From: an uncultured Collinsella sp.
GTDB taxonomy: Bacteria > Actinomycetota > Coriobacteriia > Coriobacteriales > Coriobacteriaceae
Length of the DNA: 8,351 nt
Assembly: GCA_900541285.1 (NCBI GenBank)
Contig: UQJA01000092.1
Coordinates: 1 to 8,351 of the forward strand
Direction of reading: 5' to 3'
Shown: piece by piece, positions 6,482 through 8,351 of the stretch
Layout of the letters: each line of letters opens with the position of its first letter
Numbering within the stretch: position 1 is the first letter of the stretch
Translations under genes and position numbers: made by a program
Notes under the pieces: model-generated
What the model saw: the letters and a program-made list of their open reading frames with translations, nothing else
Database searches by the model: none
What the model was told of the DNA's origin: nothing

Positions 6482-7888
6482 ATGCCTCTTGCTGATGTCT
6501 TTAGCCTGCTCGTTTTGGGTCAGGGCAAATCCGGTCTCGATGTCGCCCGCTGGGCGCTGGCACATCCCGAGCGCGTAAGCGCCGTTACCGTGTATGGCGG
6601 CGGCACCTCTGAGCCCAATGACGCCACGCGTGCGCTCGAGGCTGCTGGTGCGTCGTTTGTCTATGGGACCGAACAGGTCGAGGGTGCCTATGACGTATGC
6701 GTGACGTGCCCGGGCATCTCGGAGTTCTCGGGCTTCTTTAAGGCCGGGCGCGAGCATGCCGCTCAGATTATGGGTGAGCCCGAGTTTGCCTATCGCCTGT
6801 CGCCCGATAACTGGATTGCCATCACGGGTACCAACGGCAAGACGACCACCACGTCGTTGACTGATTATCTGCTCAAGGCTGCCGGTGAGGCCAGCGTAGC
6901 TGTCGGCAACATCGGCGAGCCGCCGGTCAACGAGATTGACGGCCGAGCCCACAACGAGTGGTTTGTGGCTGAGCTCTCGAGCTATCAGATTGCTACGACC
7001 ACCGAGCTCCACCCCCGCGTGGCGGTGCTGCTCAACATCACTCCCGACCACTTGGGCTGGCATAAGAGCCATAAGAACTATGCGCTTGCCAAGATCAAAC
7101 TGTTTGACAATATGGTCGATGACGATCTGGCGGTTGTCGACGTCGAAGACGCCGGCATTCACGAGTTCGATGAGTACATCTACACGCCGGGTCGTCGCAT
7201 CTGCAAGGTTGCCTTTGACGAGCCTGAGGGCGAGGATGCCGCCTTTGTGCGCGATGGCAAGATGATCGTGCGTCTGAAGGGCGTCGAGACCCCGCTCATC
7301 GCTGCATCCGAGCTCAAGATCTCGGGCCATCACAATGTTATCAATGCCCTGTGCGCTGCCACGGCTGCCCTGGCAGTCGGTGCCGATGTCGATGGTGTCT
7401 GCCGCGGTCTGGCCTCGTCCCAGCCGCTCGAGCACCGTGTGGAGCCGTGTGGCGAGATTGACGGTGTGCGCTACGTCAACGATTCCAAGGCGACCAACAC
7501 CGATGCGGTCGAGAAGGCACTGACGGCATTTCCCGATGACGACGTGATCTTGCTGCTTGGCGGCCACGATAAGGGCACGCCTCTCACGGACTTCGCGCGC
7601 GTCGTTATGGATAACGTACGCTCGGTCGTCTGCTTTGGCGATGCGCGCGAGCGCTTCACCGCCGCTATGGACGAGGCCGATGTCGATGGCGATGTGGATA
7701 TCGCCCAGGCGGATGACCTGCGCGATGCCGTGGACGTCGCCCGTTCGCTGTCGAGCCGTGGTGACGTGATCTTACTTTCTCCTGCCTGCTCTTCGTTCGA
7801 TGAGTTCTCGGGCTATGAGGAGCGCGGCCGCGTGTTTAAGGACTATGTGGCCCAGCTTGCCGCTGCGGCGAAATCGCAAATGGAATAG
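6482..7888 (+). CDS. murD: UDP-N-acetylmuramoyl-L-alanine--D-glutamate ligase MurD
   Basis: MurD is the cytoplasmic ATP-dependent ligase that adds D-glutamate to UDP-MurNAc-L-alanine. The 468 residues match the family length. The N-terminal Rossmann-like domain begins with LLVLGQGKSGLDVARW (9-24). The ATPase domain has the P-loop ITGTNGKTTTTSLTDYL (114-130), GNIGEPP (142-148), FVAELSSYQI (161-170) and NITPDHLGWHKSHKNYALAK (185-204). The family more often has L-D-R-H where this protein has L-G-W-H. The C-terminal domain has SGHHNVINALCA (281-292), EHRVE (317-321), NDSKATNTDA (333-342), LLLGGHDKG (357-365) and LLSPACSSFDEF (431-442), the last two diagnostic of MurD. The start lies 9 nt after the mraY stop with no strong ribosome binding site, so coupled translation is likely. 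ftsW follows after 9 nt. Confidence 0.96.
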   Translation: MPLADVFSLLVLGQGKSGLDVARWALAHPERVSAVTVYGGGTSEPNDATRALEAAGASFVYGTEQVEGAYDVCVTCPGISEFSGFFKAGREHAAQIMGEPEFAYRLSPDNWIAITGTNGKTTTTSLTDYLLKAAGEASVAVGNIGEPPVNEIDGRAHNEWFVAELSSYQIATTTELHPRVAVLLNITPDHLGWHKSHKNYALAKIKLFDNMVDDDLAVVDVEDAGIHEFDEYIYTPGRRICKVAFDEPEGEDAAFVRDGKMIVRLKGVETPLIAASELKISGHHNVINALCAATAALAVGADVDGVCRGLASSQPLEHRVEPCGEIDGVRYVNDSKATNTDAVEKALTAFPDDDVILLLGGHDKGTPLTDFARVVMDNVRSVVCFGDARERFTAAMDEADVDGDVDIAQADDLRDAVDVARSLSSRGDVILLSPACSSFDEFSGYEERGRVFKDYVAQLAAAAKSQME

Positions 7889-7891
7889 GGG
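7887..7891 (+). promoter_or_regulatory. Ribosome binding site supporting a GTG start for ftsW
   Basis: An aggg-g element overlaps the murD stop and ends 6 nt before the GTG at 7898. The alternative ATG at 7925 has ggag only at 7906-7909, 15 nt away. GTG is therefore the better start. Confidence 0.5.
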
Positions 7892-7897
7892 TTGCCG

Positions 7898-8351
7898 GTG
7901 AGAGAGGAGAGCCCCCGACAAGGTATGAGGAGGCCCGACTCGGACCGTGCTTCCTCGCGGCGCAGCACACCGCGTTCCGGTCGCGGCGGGCAGTCGTTTA
8001 GCGAACGCTATATTGCCGGCGTTCCCGCCCGTATCATGCGCCCCCGTTTGATATTCATGGCCTGCTTGTTTACCTTGGTATGCTTTGGCCTGCTGATGGT
8101 GTACTCGGCGTCTTCGGTCGAGGCGCTGCACGAGAATGGCTCGGCGACGTTTTTTCTGGGTCGACAGGCCGCGTTTGCCGTGGTCGGTGTTCTGGCGCTG
8201 ATTGCCATCGTGCGCGTTTTGCCGGACAGCTGGTTTGGGGAGGATGTGCTCAGGATCTTCCTCATAGGCATGATAGGGCTACTGTTTCTGGTGTTCTTGG
8301 TGGGCAGCGGCAGGCGGGGGGCCACCCGCCCGGCCCACACCTCGAGACCCG
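7898..8351 (+). CDS. ftsW: FtsW, SEDS-family septal peptidoglycan glycosyltransferase (N-terminal part; runs off the window)
   Basis: FtsW is the SEDS polymerase that links lipid II into septal glycan strands together with FtsI. Only the first 151 codons are present. A basic, Ser/Arg-rich cytoplasmic tail of about 45 residues is followed by three hydrophobic segments (about 51-71, 89-107 and 117-135). The first ends in LLMVYSASSVEAL (65-77), the typical FtsW/RodA motif, and FFLGRQAAF (85-93) fits the following loop. GSGRRGATR (136-144) looks like the start of the conserved G-x-G-A-x-R-W-I loop, but the expected W-I does not follow and the last seven residues look foreign. The start is GTG 7898, supported by aggggt upstream; ATG 7925 is the alternative. 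Position after murD is canonical. The call could in principle be RodA, but the context favours FtsW. Confidence 0.9.
   Translation, partial: MREESPRQGMRRPDSDRASSRRSTPRSGRGGQSFSERYIAGVPARIMRPRLIFMACLFTLVCFGLLMVYSASSVEALHENGSATFFLGRQAAFAVVGVLALIAIVRVLPDSWFGEDVLRIFLIGMIGLLFLVFLVGSGRRGATRPAHTSRP

Noticed and set aside
5816..7567. Long minus-strand open frame (583 codons) opposite mraY and murD
   Set aside because: It covers two intact conserved genes and has no plausible start context or motif. The near-continuous run of three such frames reflects codon bias, not an antisense operon.

Overview
This window is the front part of a bacterial division and cell wall (dcw) cluster, read entirely on the + strand. 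The gene order is mraZ, rsmH (mraW), an ftsL-like gene, ftsI (pbpB), murF, mraY, murD and the start of ftsW. The DNA is GC-rich, with strong G/C preference at third codon positions. The protein sequences look actinobacterial. The GC-rich dcw order, a class B PBP without PASTA repeats and the small divergent FtsL suggest the Coriobacteriia (Collinsella/Olsenella-like). That assignment is an inference from general resemblance, not from a search.

Layout: positions 1-36 are a short leader with the mraZ ribosome binding site. mraZ and rsmH are separated by 20 nt. A 90-nt gap precedes the ftsL-like gene, and ftsI follows it after 17 nt. A 127-nt gap follows ftsI, at the place where many dcw clusters carry murE. 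murF, mraY, murD and ftsW are then tightly packed, with gaps of 3, 9 and 9 nt. ftsW runs off the right edge. No stretch longer than 300 bases lacks a gene, and I saw no tRNA, rRNA, CRISPR array or mobile element.

The genes act together as follows. MraZ is the cluster's DNA-binding regulator, and RsmH methylates 16S rRNA. MurD and MurF carry out two ATP-dependent steps that build UDP-MurNAc-pentapeptide. MraY transfers that product to undecaprenyl phosphate to give lipid I. FtsW (SEDS glycosyltransferase) and FtsI (transpeptidase) polymerise and crosslink septal peptidoglycan, with the FtsL-like protein as a membrane partner.

The most notable observation is a one-base frameshift in ftsI, just after the KTG motif. 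It replaces the last 62 or so residues of an otherwise intact transpeptidase. In an essential gene this is most likely a sequence or assembly error, although a true mutation cannot be excluded. The last 22 bases of the window also fail to encode the expected FtsW continuation, which hints at poor sequence at a contig end. I found no convincing previously undescribed system here: this is a core housekeeping region.
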